NCBI RefSeq assembly: GCF_035984415.1
Contig: NZ_CP130720.1
Location: 8,184,001 to 8,248,000 of the forward strand
Reading direction: 5' to 3'
DNA length: 64,000 bases
DNA from: Streptomyces sp. NBC_01296
Lineage (GTDB): Bacteria; Actinomycetota; Actinomycetes; Streptomycetales; Streptomycetaceae
Shown: positions 8,851 to 17,153 of the stretch, piece by piece
Numbering within the stretch: position 1 is the stretch's first letter
How the letters are laid out: each line of letters starts with the position of its first letter
Notes under the pieces: generated by a model
Databases searched by the model: none
Seen by the model: only the letters and a program-made list of their open reading frames with translations
Told to the model about the DNA's origin: nothing
Program-made: the position numbers and the translations under genes

Positions 8851-9417
8851 TCATTCAGTCACCCGCACGGCGTGGACCGTGGTGAACGCCAGCAGAGGGG
8901 CGGCGGTCCGCGGGGGATTCTCGAGCAGGGGTGAGTGTCCGAGACCGGGCAGCAACGCGACTTTCGCGCCCGGAACGACGTGGTAGTCGGCGGCGGACGA
9001 GGATCGCCACCTGCGGTCTTCCTCGCCGAAGATCACCAGGAGCGGCTTGCCGAGGGCCGTCAGCCGGTCCGGGAGCGCTTGCTGCTCCAGATGCTCGCGG
9101 GTGCCCTGCATCGTTGCGGTGAGCGAGTGGTAGGTCATACAGCGCACCTCGTCCAGGAGCTCCGGTGGGATCTGGTAGCCCGGTCGGCTGAAACCCGTAC
9201 TCGCGAACCGGCGGACCTGCTCGTCGGTCGGCGGCCATTGCGCGAGTCCGACCGCGGCGGACTGCGGTGCGATGAAGGCGTCCAGGCTGGGTCCGGTGTT
9301 GATGAGCGCGAGCGCGGTCACCAGGTCGGGTCGCTGTTCGGCGAGGGCGACCGCGACCACGCAGCCGCTGCAATGACCGACGACCACGGCGTGCTCGACG
9401 CCGAGGCGGTCCAGTCT
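8851..9417 (-). pseudogene. Alpha/beta hydrolase lacking its N-terminal third, with Cys in place of the nucleophile Ser
   Basis: The frame carries the C-terminal ~185 residues of an alpha/beta hydrolase: LDRLGVEHAVVVGHCSGC (nucleophile elbow), LLVIFGEEDRRW (acid strand) and LPGLGHSPLLENP (catalytic His). The N-terminal HG oxyanion region (~80 residues) is absent because the homology stops near 9417, where an AraC fragment on the other strand begins. The elbow reads G-H-C-S-G (TGC) instead of G-H-S-S-G. It may be translated from GTG 9387, but a functional serine hydrolase is unlikely. Dienelactone hydrolases do use Cys, but they have a different sequence context. Confidence 0.7.
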
Positions 9418-9454
9418 TCGCGTTGACGGACACGCTGCTCGCCCGCCGGCATGA

Positions 9455-9709
9455 GGCGGGGCCGCCGGTCGACCACGCCGCCCACCGCCTGGTCGCGGGT
9501 GAAGGCGCGGCCCGAGTGGCGGCCGACGCCGGCTACGCCGACCAGTCGCACCTGCATCGTGACGTCATGGAGTTCACCGGGGCAATCCCCGCCGCCGTGC
9601 CGGCGAGCCGTTCCTCGCCGTTGACGACATCGCATGGCCCAGCCGCGGAACACCCGCCAAGCCTCAGGTCTCCAGGGATCTGAGGCCCGGTCGCCGGCCG
9701 GCGGTGTGA
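9455..9709 (+). pseudogene. C-terminal fragment of an AraC-family regulator, frameshifted
   Basis: The + strand encodes the second helix-turn-helix of an AraC regulator: VAADAGYADQSHLHRDVMEF then TGAIPAAV. A shift into the next frame continues the natural end, GEPFLAVDDIAWPSRG, to TGA 9707. The whole N-terminal domain and first HTH are missing: the fragment abuts the truncated hydrolase at about 9417-9455. Two lesions (5' truncation and a frameshift near 9605) make it a clear relic. Confidence 0.7.
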
Positions 9710-9803
9710 CGGCTGCCGCTCTGAGCGTCGCCGCGATCACCTGCGCGGGGCGGGCCCGGCGGTGCTCGGCGGCTTCTGCGTCGGACCCGCCCTGCGTGCC
9801 GAT

Positions 9804-9831
9804 GTCCCCGGCCCGATGGAGGCCCGGGGAC
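9804..9831 (-). terminator. Hairpin downstream of the darcynin/NmrA operon
   Basis: GTCCCCGGCC pairs with GGCCCGGGGAC across a 7-nt loop with one bulged C, 28 nt after the stop of the minus-strand darcynin-like gene. No U-tract is present, as is common in streptomycetes. Confidence 0.5.
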
Positions 9832-9858
9832 GTTCGGCGTCGTAGGTCGGGTGGCGCG

Positions 9859-10224
9859 TCAGGTGGCGATGGTGGTGACGGCCTCGAGGCCGTACGTGCG
9901 GGCGTAGCCGTTCTCGGTGCCGACGAGGAGGTCGACGACCTTGAAGTAGCGGTCCCAGAACGGGGTTTCGCGCAGTGCGTCGATCAGGAGCTGGTAGGCG
10001 TCGTGGTCGTCGGCTTCCCAGACCCAGACGTCGGTGACGCGGGTGGAGTAGAACTCCGTGTCGTAGAAGCGTGAGCGGACGCCGGTGGTCTTGGCCTCGA
10101 TCGCGGGGACGACCTGGGTGACGAAAGCGTTCATGCGTTCCCGGGGGGTCATGGCGAGCCACTCGGGCATCGTCTTGATGAGCATGAACGCCGTGACCGG
10201 CGGTGTGGTGTTCTCAGCGGGCAT
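9859..10224 (-). CDS. Darcynin-like protein of unknown function
   Basis: 121 residues from ATG 10224; the open frame extends to 10320, but that part overlaps the upstream gene and is Pro-rich. The sequence has the features of the darcynin family: FMLIKTMPEWLAMTPRERM near the N-terminus, VRSRFYDTEFYSTRVTDVW in the middle and ALRETPFWDRYFKVVDLL near the C-terminus. The fold is probably a ferredoxin-like dimeric alpha/beta barrel, as in monooxygenase-like proteins. No catalytic residues are known. It overlaps the NmrA-like gene by 11 nt and is its operon partner. Confidence 0.75.
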   Translation of the reverse strand: MPAENTTPPVTAFMLIKTMPEWLAMTPRERMNAFVTQVVPAIEAKTTGVRSRFYDTEFYSTRVTDVWVWEADDHDAYQLLIDALRETPFWDRYFKVVDLLVGTENGYARTYGLEAVTTIAT

Positions 10225-11128
10225 GACGGGTGCCTTCCGGGAGGACTGCGGGCTTGAGGGTCCGGGCGCACCACTGGGCGAAGGTGGTGGGGGAGCCGGT
10301 GGCCCGGGTGCGGGTGACACCTGCGTCGAGGCCCTCGTTCTTGGCCCGCTTCATGTCGACGACACCCTGGGCGAACGCCTCGTTGAGGCGGTAGCCGAGG
10401 AGGTCGGTGTGCAGTTCGTCGAGCGGCTGCCGTGCGTAGCGGACGGGGCGGCCGAGTTGTTCGGTCATGACGCGGGCCAGGTCGTCGGGGGAGAGGTCCT
10501 CGGGTCCGAGGACGGGGACGCTGTCGTTGCCGGACCACGAGCGGTTGCGCAGCAGGTCGGCGGCGACGGCCGCGATGTCGGCGACGGCGGCGCGGGGGGC
10601 CTTGAGGCCGGCGTCGATGGCGTCGGTGAAGACGCCCGTCTCCCGGATCGTGTCCGCGTCCTCGAGAAGGTTCTCGAAGAAGGACGGGCAGGCCAGGGCG
10701 CGGTAGGCCACGCCGGTGCCGGCGATGAGGTCGTCCATGGCGAGGGAGGCGCTGACGAGTCCGGCGCGGTGGGCGACCGGGGTGCCGCGGCCGAGCGCGG
10801 AGACGCCGACGACGTGGCCGATGCCGTGGGCGACGAGGGCCTTCGCGGCGGGCCGGGTGAAGCCGCAGTAGGCATCCTCGGGGGTCAGGGACGCGTCCGG
10901 GGGGACGAGCCAGAACACGGCGTCGGCGCCCTCGAAGGCGCGGTCGACGACCTCGGCGTCGCCGTGCGAGCCGGTGACCACCTCGACGCGGTCGCGCACC
11001 GCGTCGGGCAGCCGGGCGGGGTCGCGTACGACCACGCGTAGTTCCTCGCCGTGGGCGGGGGCGGACTCCAGGAGCAGGGACAGCAGGTGACTGCCGATGT
11101 TCCCGGTGGGAGCGGTGATGACGATCAT
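10214..11128 (-). CDS. NmrA-like NAD(P)-binding protein
   Basis: 304 residues from ATG 11128. The N-terminal Rossmann motif TAPTGNIGSHLLSLL (residues 5-19) fits the atypical short-chain dehydrogenase NmrA/HSCARG group, which binds NAD(P) and often lacks the catalytic Tyr-Lys pair; no clear YxxxK is seen here. It is probably a redox sensor or a reductase of unknown substrate (compare quinone reductase QOR2). It is transcribed divergently from a LysR-type gene across 113 bp, so it and the darcynin gene are the likely targets of that regulator. Confidence 0.8.
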   Translation of the reverse strand: MIVITAPTGNIGSHLLSLLLESAPAHGEELRVVVRDPARLPDAVRDRVEVVTGSHGDAEVVDRAFEGADAVFWLVPPDASLTPEDAYCGFTRPAAKALVAHGIGHVVGVSALGRGTPVAHRAGLVSASLAMDDLIAGTGVAYRALACPSFFENLLEDADTIRETGVFTDAIDAGLKAPRAAVADIAAVAADLLRNRSWSGNDSVPVLGPEDLSPDDLARVMTEQLGRPVRYARQPLDELHTDLLGYRLNEAFAQGVVDMKRAKNEGLDAGVTRTRATGSPTTFAQWCARTLKPAVLPEGTRHAR

Positions 11129-11241
11129 GGAAACCTCGTGGGTCGTGCCGGATGGGGACGACCCTCATCCTGTGGAAGTCCAGGGTGTTGCCACAATGGG
11201 AACTTCAGCACGGGATCATTGCCTGAAATGGAATAACGCCT

Positions 11242-12189
11242 ATGAGCAGCAGTGCAGAGCCTGTCATCGACGCCAATCTCGCCGTCGCGTTGAACGCTTT
11301 GCTGACCGAGCAGAGCGTCACTCGTGCCGCTGCCCGCTTGCACACGTCGCCGGCCGCCATGAGCCGCACACTCGCCCGACTGCGGCGCATCCTCCAGGAC
11401 CCTCTGCTGGTCCGGGCCGGCCAGACCATGGTCCCCACTCCCCGTGCCCAGGCTCTGCGCGAGGAGACGGCCGCGGTGGTGCGCCGCCTGGGAGCGCTGC
11501 TGGCGCCTGGCGCCGGAGTCGATCTCGCCGTCCTGCGCAGCACCTTCACCCTCCAGGCGGCCGACCTGGTCGGCGCGGCGTTGGCGCCGGGGATGCTGCG
11601 GATGGCCCGGCAGGAGGCGCCGGGGATTTCGTTGCGGTTCCGGGCCGAGGAACTGGAAGCCGGGCCGGCGCTGCGCGACGGCCGGATCGACCTGGAGATC
11701 GGGTCCATCGACCACGTGGACCCCGAGACCCGGATCGAGGAACTGGTCACCCTTCGGATGGCGGTGGCCGTCCGCCCCGGCCACCCCCTCACCGAAGGGA
11801 CCCTGACCCCGGACCGGCTCGCTGCCGCCGATCACGTGGTGGTGAGCCGCCGTGGCCGGTTCACCGGTCCCCTGGACGCCGCACTGGCGGAGCGGAACCT
11901 GCGTCGGCGAGTCGCCGTCGTCCTCCCCAGCCACATGGCCGCGATGACGCTCGCTGCCCGCAGCGACATCGTCTGCCTCATCCCCACCGCACCCCCCGGC
12001 AGCGTTCCCTCCCCGCTCACCGACCCCGCAACCACCCTGGGTCTTCGCCTCCTTGACATCCCCTTGCCCCTGCCGCCGCTGACCATCGGCATGGCGTGGC
12101 ACCCCCGCCACGCCGCCGACGCAGGCCATCACTGGCTCCGCAACGCCGTTCGCCGGACTCTTCACGCACCTGGCGGTTCGACGGCCTGA
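11242..12189 (+). CDS. LysR-family transcriptional regulator
   Basis: 315 residues from ATG 11242. The winged HTH occupies residues ~10-65 (SVTRAAARLHTSPAAMSRTL, then ARLRRILQDPLLVR). The rest is a periplasmic-binding-protein-like effector domain with two lobes (~90-295). The start lacks a strong ribosome site. It is divergent from the NmrA/darcynin operon, and LysR regulators typically control the gene they face. The AT-richer stretch at 11215-11240 (ATTGCCTGAAATGGAAT) may hold its operator but shows only weak dyad symmetry. Confidence 0.88.
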   Translation: MSSSAEPVIDANLAVALNALLTEQSVTRAAARLHTSPAAMSRTLARLRRILQDPLLVRAGQTMVPTPRAQALREETAAVVRRLGALLAPGAGVDLAVLRSTFTLQAADLVGAALAPGMLRMARQEAPGISLRFRAEELEAGPALRDGRIDLEIGSIDHVDPETRIEELVTLRMAVAVRPGHPLTEGTLTPDRLAAADHVVVSRRGRFTGPLDAALAERNLRRRVAVVLPSHMAAMTLAARSDIVCLIPTAPPGSVPSPLTDPATTLGLRLLDIPLPLPPLTIGMAWHPRHAADAGHHWLRNAVRRTLHAPGGSTA

Positions 12190-12236
12190 CGTCACATGCC
12201 GATGCTCTCGGGAGGGCCGGGCCGCGCCTGCCCCGG

Positions 12237-12722
12237 TCAGACCAGCAGGCGGATCGACGGGGCTTCCGCGTCGGTGGCGATCCGCGTCTTGCACTCCCCG
12301 CAATGGACGGGGCCGGGGCGCTGGACGTTCGTCTGGATCGAGCCCTTTCCCGAGGACTCCTTGTGCGGGCAGAAGCGGCCGTAGTGCAGGCGGACCCACC
12401 GGCTCACCGGCGTCGCCGGGTTGCCGCGCTTGGCGTCGTGGAACGGCGCCCACCAGAAGTCCACGACGGACTTGACCATGAGACGGTCTTCCTCGCTCGT
12501 CACGTCGAAGGCCGCGATGCGTGCTGCCGTGAAGTGCTGGTCGTCGCGCCCGCTCACACAGACGGCCCGCTCGGCTCCCCACTTGAGCACGGTCGTCCGG
12601 TCGACGCGCTCACAGACGAAGCAATCCAGGCTCAGCTCGATCGTGCGCTCCCAGGACAAGCGATCACGATGAGCCTTCTCCAAGCCTGACAGAACGGCGC
12701 TGATCTCCAAGCTACGCAACAT
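12237..12722 (-). CDS. Hypothetical protein with Cys pairs (possible metal-binding)
   Basis: 161 residues from ATG 12722, chosen because the longer frame to 12794 lacks a ribosome site. CFVC near residue 35 and CPHK plus CGEC in the last 40 residues could form a zinc site. The middle (SVVDFWWAPFHDAK) is rich in aromatics. The codon use is less GC-extreme than in its neighbours, which suggests acquisition. I do not recognise the family. No operon partner is visible: the next gene upstream is 229 nt away. Confidence 0.6.
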   Translation of the reverse strand: MLRSLEISAVLSGLEKAHRDRLSWERTIELSLDCFVCERVDRTTVLKWGAERAVCVSGRDDQHFTAARIAAFDVTSEEDRLMVKSVVDFWWAPFHDAKRGNPATPVSRWVRLHYGRFCPHKESSGKGSIQTNVQRPGPVHCGECKTRIATDAEAPSIRLLV

Positions 12723-12950
12723 CGTGGGATCTTCGCACGGAACAACAGGGCCTCCCGGACCGCACGTTGGATTCGACACCCTTCGAGCTGTCAAGAGGCC
12801 CTGCTCTCATGCACGGCATCCAGGTAGACGGTCGGCTTGGTGACGCCCCGAGGCCGCCTCGCGGGTTTGAGCCCGGTGCCGCGACTGACGAACCTGGCGA
12901 AGAGTCGTGTCCTACCGGCTCGAGGCGCGGCCAACCGCCCCCGCTACGTC

Positions 12951-13751
12951 CTACTTCTCCTCCGGCTCCCAGGCGCGGAGCAGGTCGAGCAGCCCTGCGT
13001 CTCCGTCAACGTGCAAGGAGTCGGCCTGGATCCGGTCGTACAGGTAGAGGACCAGCTCACTGGCCGTGCCGTGGACGGAGGCGCCGGCTGCGTCCGAGTC
13101 TTCGCCGGTCGCGGCGGTGGGCGCGGGGATGCGGGTGATGCGTGCGCCGTCGCCGTCGACGGTGAGGCGCCAGGAGCGGCCCTCGGCGGCGTGGAAGTCG
13201 AAGGCCGTGGGCTTGTGCGGCCAGGCACTCGGCGTTGCGCAGACGGTGAACAGGAACTCCTCCACACCGTCAAGTGCCAGCTCGACCGGCAGCGGCTGCG
13301 GGGAGCCTCCGGCGAGCTGGGCGTCGTAAGTGTGCACCGCGGTCTCCTGGACCCGGTGCCGGGCGGTACCGCCGGCGGTCTGCGGTGACTGCGACGCGGG
13401 CCACCACGTCCAGCAACCGCTCTCCGGTCCCGCCGCGCGCAGGGCGCCCAGCAGAAGCTGCGTCGACGCGTCCAGCCAGGCCAGCAGGGCCTCACGCTCC
13501 TGCGGTACTTCCAGCGCGGCGCGCGCGGCGACGGCCTCGGCCGGGGGAGCGTCGGCAGACCCCGCGCCGACGATGGCGGCCCAGAAACGGTCTCCCCCAC
13601 CCAGGTGCTTCACCAGATCGAACAGCGTCCACCCGGGGCAGGTCGGCACCTGCGCGTCGAGACCGGGCGCGGCGGCGACCACGGCGCGGAAGGCGGTCGA
13701 CCGTTCATCGATCAGTCGCAACAGGTCAGGGAACTCAAGATTCTTTTCCAC
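12951..13751 (-). CDS. Maleylpyruvate-isomerase-family mycothiol-dependent enzyme
   Basis: 266 residues from ATG 13751 (GGAAAAG upstream). The N-terminal DinB-like four-helix bundle includes CPGWTLFDLVKHLGGGDRFW (~residues 38-57) and the metal/thiol-site segment RHRVQETAVHTYDAQ (~130-145) with the His-x-x-x-Glu-x-x-x-His pattern of MDMPI proteins. A C-terminal SCP2-like half follows. Members conjugate or isomerise substrates using mycothiol, the actinobacterial thiol; the substrate here is unknown. It is a single-gene unit with no partner. Confidence 0.82.
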   Translation of the reverse strand: MEKNLEFPDLLRLIDERSTAFRAVVAAAPGLDAQVPTCPGWTLFDLVKHLGGGDRFWAAIVGAGSADAPPAEAVAARAALEVPQEREALLAWLDASTQLLLGALRAAGPESGCWTWWPASQSPQTAGGTARHRVQETAVHTYDAQLAGGSPQPLPVELALDGVEEFLFTVCATPSAWPHKPTAFDFHAAEGRSWRLTVDGDGARITRIPAPTAATGEDSDAAGASVHGTASELVLYLYDRIQADSLHVDGDAGLLDLLRAWEPEEK

Positions 13752-14091
13752 GCCGGATGTCTATCACCGTGCTCCGGCGATCGTACAGCGATTTTCACAG
13801 TCGCCGCCGGTTGGCCATTGCGGACGTCCTCGCCTCCCACCGCTCGGGTGACAAGCTGCGCACTGCTGCGAGGACGCTGGTCGTGGCGGTACGCCAGGCG
13901 TCGTGCCTGTGGGTGCTCTGGCCTCGCCGTGCGGCCGGGCACCTCGGCGAGGTGACGTCCACCCGGTGCGCGCGGTCATGCTGCCGCTCGATGTGATGGA
14001 CGCGGAGGTCACGATGGCGGGGGGAGGACCGGTCGGGTCTGGAGTTCAGGTGACTCCCGTTCGACGAGCACTCCTCAAGTTCGGAACAACA
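13752..14091. other. Intergenic, no gene recognised
   Basis: 340 bases between the MDMPI start and the left end of the IS. Short open frames exist in all frames, but none has family-like sequence, and no RNA gene or strong hairpin is seen. It presumably holds the promoter of the MDMPI gene at its left end. Confidence 0.5.
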
Positions 14092-14104
14092 ACAGCCACT
14101 TAGC
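14092..14104 (+). repeat. IS left terminal inverted repeat
   Basis: ACAGCCACTTAGC, matching the inverted copy at the right end at 11 of 13 positions. Confidence 0.55.
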
Positions 14105-14230
14105 TTGTCGTTTTTGGTCCGCCGTCGAACGGGGCTCGAACTTGTTCGGGGTTTCTCCTGTTCACGGCATGTCCGTGGGCCTGGGGCCTGATCCTGCTGG
14201 AAGGAGTGGCGCGGCGGTGGAGGCCGGATC

Positions 14231-15723
14231 GTGGAACAGGTCGAGCACGGGGTCCAACGAGACGCGTTCGCGGCGGTGACGGCGTTCCGTACCGAGCTGT
14301 ACGCGTCCCTACTCGCCCGGGGCGACGCCCTCTTCGAGCTGTGCGACGCCTTGCTGTGCACCGACGGTCCGGTCCGTACGCTCGTGGACCTGGCTCTGGC
14401 GCCCGAGCACCGGCGTGGGCACGGCGCCCTGTACGCCGGGTTGAACCAGGGCCGGATCGACGTCGCCCGGCTGCGCCGGTCCTTGGTCGGGGTGCCGTTG
14501 CCCCGGGCCGCCGACGGGCGCCTCGTGCTCGCGGTGGATGTGTCCCCGTGGCTTCGGCCGGACGCCGACACATGCTCGGACCGATCGTTCTGCCACACCT
14601 TCGGCCGAGGCCTGGGCAAACACCAGATGGTGCCCGGCTGGCCGTACTCGATCGTCGCCGCGCTGGAGACCGGTCGCACCTCCTGGACCGCGCTGCTGGA
14701 TGCGCTTCGGCTGGAACCTGGCGCCGACCTCGCGGCCGTCACCGCCGACCAGGTCCGCGAGGTCGTCGAACGCCTCATCGCAGCGGGCCAGTGGCAGCGG
14801 GGTCAACCGGACGTCCTCGTCGTCCTCGATGCCGGCTACGACGCACCCCGCATCGCCCACCTCTTGGCGGACATGCCGATCGAGGTCCTGGGCCGGCTCC
14901 GGTCGGATCGGGTGATGCGCAAGCCGGTCCCGGTCCCGTGGATCTGCCCGCCGCAGGGCGGGCGCCCCCCAAAGCACGGCGGCGAGTTCGTATTCGGCGA
15001 TCCAGTCACCTGGGGCGAGGCGGCGGCCGTCACCTCGACGACGACGGAGCGGTACGGGACCGCGACCGCGCAGGCATGGGACCGGCTCCACCCCCGTCTG
15101 ACCCGCAGGGCCGCGTGGGGGAACCACGACGGGCCGTTGCCGATCATCGAGGGCACCGTGATCAGGCTAACCGTGGCGAAGCTGCCCAGCGGCGGAGTCA
15201 ACAAGCCGGTCTGGCTGTGGTGGTCGGGCACCGGAGCCACCCCCGCGGACGTCGATCGGTGTTGGCAGGCATTCCTGCGGCGGTTCGATGTCGAGCACAC
15301 CTTCCGCCTGCTCAAACAGACCCTCGGCTGGACCCGGCCCAGGCTCCGTGACTCTGCCGCGGCCGATCGCTGGACCTGGCTCGTCCTGGCCGCCCACGCA
15401 CAACTCCGCCTTGCCGGCCCCTCACCGCAGATCTCCGCCGGCCGTGGGAACGGCCAGCGGAACCGAACAGGCTCACCCCGGCCCGGGTCCGCCGGGGGTT
15501 CAGGAACCTGCACGCGAAGACGGGCACGCCAGCCCGTGCACCGAAACCCACCCGACCCGGCCCCGGCCGCCCCCATGGCTCGAAGAACCAGCGGCCCGCC
15601 ACCCGCTACGCCGTTGGACGCGTGCTCGCCACTGGGGAGTCCTACACCCGACCCGCACACCACAAGAAGGGAACGAAGCCCCGGCGAACGACCAACGACG
15701 GCCGTGATCACGGCACGGGATAA
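14231..15723 (+). pseudogene. IS transposase, DDE type, single-base frameshift near the C-terminus
   Basis: From GTG 14231 the frame reads as a transposase of the NF041680-like family: GPVRTLVDLALAPEHRRGHG, LVLAVDVSPWLRPDA (first catalytic Asp), VLVVLDAGYDAPR (second Asp) and FLRRFDVEHTFRLLKQTLGW (catalytic Glu). At about 15411-15421 (CTTGCCGGCCCCTC) one C appears missing. The natural C-terminus (RRPWERPAEPNRLTPARVRR, ending in NDGRDHGTG) continues in the next frame to TAA 15721-15723, inside the right inverted repeat. In the original frame translation would run on to 16102 as nonsense. A sequencing error is possible. Confidence 0.8.
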
Positions 15724-15731
15724 GCGGCTGT
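15719..15731 (-). repeat. IS right terminal inverted repeat
   Basis: GATAAGCGGCTGT (its complement reads ACAGCCGCTTATC). It contains the transposase stop TAA and supplies the last base of the neighbouring CbrC-like stop codon. Confidence 0.55.
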
Positions 15732-16291
15732 CAGCCGATGTCCCAAGATGCCAGGCTCGTGTTGCAGTGCAAGCAGCGGAACAGGTAGGCGGTCGGCTCG
15801 CCAGTGCGATCCAGCCCCCGCAAGAACTCCTCGGTATCTGCTGGCGACCAGCCGTAACGCCGGTGATCTGCACGGAGCATGGCGAGGGCCTCTGGGTAGG
15901 CCTCAAGCTCGCGATACCCGGCAGGGCCGAGAAAGGCCGCGCCGTCGCCACAGTGGTACAGCCAGGCCTCCTGCTGCCAACCCGCAAAGCCGGGAGTGCG
16001 TCGGGTGATTTCTTCGACGACCGACAGAGGCACGTCGTCGGGGACGTCAACGGCATCGCTGAACATCGCAGCCATGTCGGAGTCCCCATCGCCTCCGCCT
16101 GAGATGCTCAGGGCCAGCGACGCTGCCCCGGACTGGATGCAGTGAAGGCAGAGAGAATCAGGTTGCCGACCGTAGACAGGTCCTTGATAGCGGATCTGTC
16201 GATCCATGCCACAGACACTGCAGACATGGTCGGTGCGCAACGCGGACCCGGAGGCCAGCGGATCGGGGTGGTATCGAAAGGTCGGCTCTGC
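15731..16291 (-). CDS. CbrC-family (UPF0167-like) Cys-rich protein
   Basis: 186 residues from GTG 16291, which has GGGAGGAT upstream; the frame to 16366 has no such site. Features are FRYHPDPLASGS at the start, CSVCGM and LCLHCI near residues 25-55, a central WLYHCGDGAAFLG and CLHC near the end. Four Cys pairs suggest zinc binding. The family is named after E. coli CbrC (colicin tolerance), but the biochemical role is unknown. The stop codon TGA is completed by the first base of the IS end, so a few natural C-terminal residues may have been replaced by the insertion. Confidence 0.75.
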   Translation of the reverse strand, partial: AEPTFRYHPDPLASGSALRTDHVCSVCGMDRQIRYQGPVYGRQPDSLCLHCIQSGAASLALSISGGGDGDSDMAAMFSDAVDVPDDVPLSVVEEITRRTPGFAGWQQEAWLYHCGDGAAFLGPAGYRELEAYPEALAMLRADHRRYGWSPADTEEFLRGLDRTGEPTAYLFRCLHCNTSLASWDIG

Positions 16292-16393
16292 CACGGGACC
16301 ATCCTCCCAACCAGAAGCGGGCACCGCGAAGCCGGTATCCGTTTCCGCGATGCGGCACCCGCTCACGCGAAGATCAGAGGTTAAACGGCAAGC

Positions 16394-17002
16394 TTAGGCC
16401 AGGGACACCCCTCGGCCGGCGAAGAACTCGGCGAACTCACCTACGGGCAGGGTCGCGCTGCGGGCCTGCCCGGTGTGGCCGGACGGGTTGCGGAACTGCA
16501 CCGTGCCGCCATGGCGGCCGGTGACGAGCACGAGGTGCCCGCCCTTGCCCGGGGCGGGGTTCTGGGGGCGGCGGATCTCCTTGTGGACGGAGGCCATCAC
16601 CAGCCGCCCGGAGTCGAGCAGTGTGAGGAGGTCGGGCATCGCCAGGTGTGGGTGGACCTCTGCGGCCAGGGCGTGCACGTCACCCACGTATTGGACGAAC
16701 GGTGCGTAGATCAGGCCGTGGATCGCTCCGGTGTCCGGGTCTTCGGTGTAGGCCCCGTACTTCCGGGCGCCGTCGAGTAGTTCGAAGAGGGTGGGCGCGT
16801 CACCGTTGCGGGCGAGGAGCGCCATGCGCAGACAGGCGATCCCGCACATGTGGCCGCACCACCGGCGGTACGTGTCGAGGTCGGGGGCGCCGGACTCGGC
16901 CCAGCGGGGATCGGCTCCGCTGTCGCGGCCCTCGTAGACGAATGCCGCGATCAGGTCCGGGCTGGCGTACTGCGTGATGGTGGGGAACTGCGGTTCGGAC
17001 AC
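16394..17002 (-). CDS. Papain-like C39-family peptidase domain protein
   Basis: 202 residues from GTG 17002 (AGGAAGGGA 8 nt upstream). The segment CGHMCGIACLRMALL places a candidate catalytic Cys at residue 53. GGHLVLVTG gives His156 and FRNPSGH gives Asn172, completing a Cys-His-Asn/Asp set like C39 bacteriocin-processing peptidases. No membrane or ABC domain is attached and there is no signal peptide, so it is a stand-alone cytosolic hydrolase of unknown substrate. The gene lies 151 nt downstream of fabV on the same strand and could share its transcript. Confidence 0.72.
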   Translation of the reverse strand: MSEPQFPTITQYASPDLIAAFVYEGRDSGADPRWAESGAPDLDTYRRWCGHMCGIACLRMALLARNGDAPTLFELLDGARKYGAYTEDPDTGAIHGLIYAPFVQYVGDVHALAAEVHPHLAMPDLLTLLDSGRLVMASVHKEIRRPQNPAPGKGGHLVLVTGRHGGTVQFRNPSGHTGQARSATLPVGEFAEFFAGRGVSLA

Positions 17003-17153
17003 GTGCGGATCCCTTCCTGTGGGCGGGCTGGTCACGGGCGACGGAACGCGAGCAGGTCCACGCCGCCACCACAGAGCCCCCCGATCCTGCCCGACTCGCA
17101 GGCGGGGGACGTGGCCGCGGCGGACGGCTGCAGGCGCATGCGCCATGCGCTCG

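Larger units (their letters stand above)
14092..15731 (+). mobile_element. Insertion sequence, about 1.64 kb, one frameshifted transposase
   Basis: The element is bounded by imperfect terminal inverted repeats, ACAGCCACTTAGC at 14092-14104 and GATAAGCGGCTGT at 15719-15731 (11 of 13 positions match as inverted copies). It encodes one transposase that fills most of its length. No target duplication is obvious at the borders. The right end touches the stop codon of the CbrC-like gene. The exact outer ends are inferred from the repeats. Confidence 0.65.

Noticed and set aside
12723..12950. A possible short coding relic on the minus strand (reading KPTVYLDAVHES before a stop)
   Set aside because: No start codon, no recognisable family and no flanking support; left as intergenic.
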